From: DASZBX01 sp035943635
Lineage (GTDB): Bacteria; Actinomycetota; Actinomycetes; Streptomycetales; Catenulisporaceae
Assembly: GCA_035943635.1 (NCBI GenBank)
Contig: DASZBX010000080.1
Location: 186,001 to 250,000 of the forward strand
Length of the DNA stretch: 64,000 nucleotides
Direction of reading: 5' to 3'
Shown here: positions 61,713 through 64,000 of the stretch, piece after piece
Layout of the letters: every line of letters starts with the position of its first letter
Position numbering within the stretch: the first letter of the stretch is position 1
The notes under the pieces: generated by a model
Databases searched by the model: none
The model's input: the letters and a program-made list of their open reading frames with translations, nothing else
Told to the model about the DNA's origin: nothing
Program-made: the position numbers and the translations under genes

Positions 61713-63466
61713 ATCACATCATCCTTCTCCGCCTGCACGCCGATCTCGCCGATCGTGGTCACCCGGCCGACCATCGGCATGGCGGCAGCGAGCGTGCGCA
61801 GGTACTGGGCCACCGCCGCCACCGCCACTGCGCCCTGCCCGACCGCCGAGCCGACCCGCTTCACCGATCCGGCGCGCACGTCGCCGGCCGCGAAGACCCC
61901 CGGCACCGAGGTCTCGGCCAGGAACGGCGGGCGGCCGGCGGTCCACGGCTCGGGCAGCAGTTCGGGCCGGCGGGTCACGTCCTCGTCGGTCAGGATGAAG
62001 CCGAACTCGTCCAGGCCGAGCACGTCCTTCACCCAATCGGAGGACGGCACGGTCCCGATCATCAGGTACAGGCTGTTGGCCGCCACCGGCTCGGTCTCGC
62101 CGGTGGCCGTCTCCAGCAGCACCACCTTCTCCAGCCTGCCGTACCCGCGCACCTCGCCGACCTCCATCCCGGCCCGCACGGTGATCCTCGGGTGCTGCTC
62201 GATCCGCATGATCAGCTGCTCCGACATGGCGCCGTCGGGCAGGGAGGGCTCGCGGACCACCAGCGTGACCGACCGGGCGAACTCGGCGAACCGCAGCGCC
62301 GCCTCGCCGGCCGAGTTGCCCGACCCGGCGATCACCACGTCCTCGCCCGCCGACAACCGCGCCTCGGCGTCCGAGGTGCCGTAGTACACGCCCGCGTTGT
62401 GCAGTTCCTCCACGCCGGGCGCCGCCAGCCGCCGCCAGGTCATCCCGGTCGCGACCAGCACCGACCGGCCGAGCAGGGTACGTCCGTTGTCCAGCTGCAC
62501 CTGGTGCGCGCCGACGCCCGGCACCAGCCCGGTGGCCACCTTGGCCGCGCACCACTCCACGCCCAGCCGCCGGGCCTGGGCCAGCGCCCGGTGCGCGAAG
62601 TCGGCGCCGTTCAGCCCGGCCGGGAACCCGAGGTAGTTCTCGATCCGGGTGGCCGACCCGGCCTGGCCGCCGGGACAGTCGTCCTCGATGACCACCACGT
62701 CCAGCCCCTCGCACGCCCCGTAGACCGCTGCGGCCAGGCCCGCCGGACCGCCGCCGACCACGATCAGGTCATACGTGTCCTTGACCGCCTCGTGGGTCAG
62801 CCCGAGCGCTTCGGCCAGTTCGGCGACCGACGGGTCGTACAGCGTCCGGCCGTCGTCGAGCAGCACCGTGGCCGGGACCGGGTCCGGCAGGTTCAGCTCC
62901 CGGGCCAGGGCCTGCGCCTCCGGGTCCTCGGCCAGGTCCAGCCAGGTGAACGGCACGAGGCTGCGGGCCAGGTAGTCCTTGACCGTGTACGCCGTCGGGT
63001 CGAACCGGTGGCCGAGCACCGTCACCCCGATCTGCGCGGCGGCGTGCTCGCCGAACCACTCGGCCATCAGGTCGTCCACGATCGGCAGGATCCGCTCCTC
63101 CAGCGGGTGCGCGGGCAGGACCGCGTACTTGTCCGTCTGCGCCTGGTTGATCGCCTGGATCGCGGCGTCCGCCTGGTCCATCGTGGTCAACAGGATCCGC
63201 TTCGCCGCCGGGGACGCCGACCGGACCCGCCCGAACAGGTCCACCCCGGTGCCGTCCGGCAGCCGGTGCGCACTTATCGCCAGGGCGACCACCCAGCCGG
63301 AGGACCCGACGTACGCGAGCACGTCGTCCGCCTCGCGCAGGCTCCCCGCGCCGAACACCCGGCAGCTCACGCCGAGGTGCGCGCGCAGCCCTTCGACCGT
63401 CTCATCCCGCTCTACCGGGTTGGAATCGACGACGAGCACTGTGGCCGTGTGGCTGGTGGTGGTCAT
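61709..63466 (-). CDS. receiver-like/thioredoxin-like/TrxR-fold flavoprotein fusion
   Basis: This 585-aa protein has three parts. Residues 8-125 are a response-regulator receiver fold, but Ala66 replaces the phosphoacceptor Asp (AISAHRLPDG) and Leu117 replaces the Lys (VLPAHP). Residues about 140-215 are a thioredoxin/glutaredoxin-like domain without its CxxC (HRFDPTAYTVKDYL). Residues about 240-560 are a thioredoxin-reductase-like flavoprotein with FAD motif VVGGGPAGLAAAVYG, NADPH motif IAGSGNSAGEAA and GVFAAGDVR, but the CxxC region reads YYGTSDAE. Such fusions are known in actinobacteria and their substrate is unsettled. GGAGGG precedes the ATG. It cannot act as a classical thioredoxin reductase. 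Confidence 0.88.
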   Translation of the reverse strand: MTTTSHTATVLVVDSNPVERDETVEGLRAHLGVSCRVFGAGSLREADDVLAYVGSSGWVVALAISAHRLPDGTGVDLFGRVRSASPAAKRILLTTMDQADAAIQAINQAQTDKYAVLPAHPLEERILPIVDDLMAEWFGEHAAAQIGVTVLGHRFDPTAYTVKDYLARSLVPFTWLDLAEDPEAQALARELNLPDPVPATVLLDDGRTLYDPSVAELAEALGLTHEAVKDTYDLIVVGGGPAGLAAAVYGACEGLDVVVIEDDCPGGQAGSATRIENYLGFPAGLNGADFAHRALAQARRLGVEWCAAKVATGLVPGVGAHQVQLDNGRTLLGRSVLVATGMTWRRLAAPGVEELHNAGVYYGTSDAEARLSAGEDVVIAGSGNSAGEAALRFAEFARSVTLVVREPSLPDGAMSEQLIMRIEQHPRITVRAGMEVGEVRGYGRLEKVVLLETATGETEPVAANSLYLMIGTVPSSDWVKDVLGLDEFGFILTDEDVTRRPELLPEPWTAGRPPFLAETSVPGVFAAGDVRAGSVKRVGSAVGQGAVAVAAVAQYLRTLAAAMPMVGRVTTIGEIGVQAEKDDVI

Positions 63467-63597
63467 GGCGGATGCCCTCCGATGTTCGTATGTCACCCGA
63501 TTTCATCCGAAATCAGAACGAACATAAGCGAGCCGGAGCGCCGCCGCTTGTTGATTACGGCACTGGGCTGGCACCGGACGGGTGCCAGCCCGGCCGG

Positions 63598-64000
63598 TCA
63601 ACTCCGCGGCAGCCGCAGCGACAACGCGACGCCGAACAGCGCGACCACCGCCGACACGACGCAGACCACGACCGTCGCGTGGGTCGAGGCGGCGAGCGTG
63701 AGCGGGTGGATCGAGGACGTGACCGGGATGCGCGCGGCCAGGTTCAGGAACAGGGTGCCGATCAGCGCCACGCCGAGCGCCTGCCCGACCTGGGTCACCG
63801 TGGACACCACGCCGCTCGCGTCGGCGGCCTCGGTCATCGGCACCCGGGCCAGGGTCAGCCCGAGCAGCGGGCTGTAGGCCAGGCCGAGGCCGACGCCGTT
63901 CAACGCCTGCAACGCCAGCCGGGCGAACCCGCCGGACGTACCGTCCCGCATGACCAGCGCCATCCCGAGCATCGAGACCGCGATCAGCGCGAACCCGAGC
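63598..64000 (-). CDS. MFS transporter, C-terminal part (cut by window edge)
   Basis: The leftward frame enters from the right edge and ends at 63598. It shows the last four hydrophobic segments of an MFS drug transporter, with LQALNGVGLGLAYSPLLGLTLARVP and ADASGVVSTVTQVGQALGVALIGTLF. The latter resembles the C-terminal half of DHA2-type proteins (compare AGIASGVNNSVARAASLI in the transporter at 39631). The start lies outside the window. The 131 bases before the flavoprotein gene's start (63467-63597) carry that gene's promoter. No regulator is visible here. Confidence 0.8.
   Translation of the reverse strand, partial: LGFALIAVSMLGMALVMRDGTSGGFARLALQALNGVGLGLAYSPLLGLTLARVPMTEAADASGVVSTVTQVGQALGVALIGTLFLNLAARIPVTSSIHPLTLAASTHATVVVCVVSAVVALFGVALSLRLPRS

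Overview
The window is a high-GC actinomycete chromosome segment. GTG starts are frequent, ATGA/GTGA start-stop overlaps are common, and the core block parA-scpA-scpB-rluB / cmk-plsC-der / pyrG-nudix-ald is recognisable from Streptomyces and Mycobacterium. A genus cannot be fixed from sequence reading alone. I found no rRNA, tRNA, transposase, integrase or CRISPR array.

Layout. 1-7.6 kb: hypothetical genes, an APC permease coupled to a glutamine-synthetase-like ligase, and a paired PH-domain membrane module. 7.6-17 kb: an accessory catabolic region. A leftward set (NTF2-like, MhpB-like extradiol dioxygenase, alpha/beta hydrolase, TetR) is divided from a rightward ACMSD-like amidohydrolase by a twin palindromic operator. 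An EthD-like protein, an AraC regulator, a bicupin, an HpaI-type aldolase and a second amidohydrolase follow. Read together this is a candidate aromatic or enolic-acid degradation cluster whose substrate I cannot name. 17-24 kb: GNAT, membrane proteins, a flippase fused to a degenerate kinase-like domain, a quinone oxidoreductase and ArfB. 24-28 kb: a heterodimeric ABC exporter with one degenerate ATP site. 28-34 kb: a DUF234-type ATPase and a fully overlapping ABC plus two-component operon. 34-43 kb: DUF1697, an F420-type reductase, a three-gene ABC-2 exporter, two MFS transporters, a FrnE-like DsbA and an NAD(P)-binding protein. 43-46.5 kb: bioB, then a three-gene polymorphic-toxin cassette made of a CpnT-like N-terminal protein, a papain-fold glutamine-deamidase-type toxin and a YrhB/Imm35-like immunity protein.

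46.6-60.7 kb is the conserved core. Here aroH-tyrA-cmk-plsC-der runs leftward on the left of pyrG, whereas in Streptomyces and Mycobacterium the cmk-der part lies downstream of rluB in the same direction. xerD is also missing between the nudix gene and ald. 60.7-61.7 kb holds an internally deleted DUF234-type ATPase pseudogene exactly where the conserved block breaks. 61.7-64 kb: a receiver/thioredoxin-like/flavoprotein fusion that has lost its phosphoacceptor and redox cysteines, and an MFS gene cut by the window edge.

Other themes are short tandem repeats of 11-15 bp between genes or at stop codons, several likely leaderless genes, and paired inverted-repeat operators in divergent promoters. 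Family names come from motif recognition without database search.
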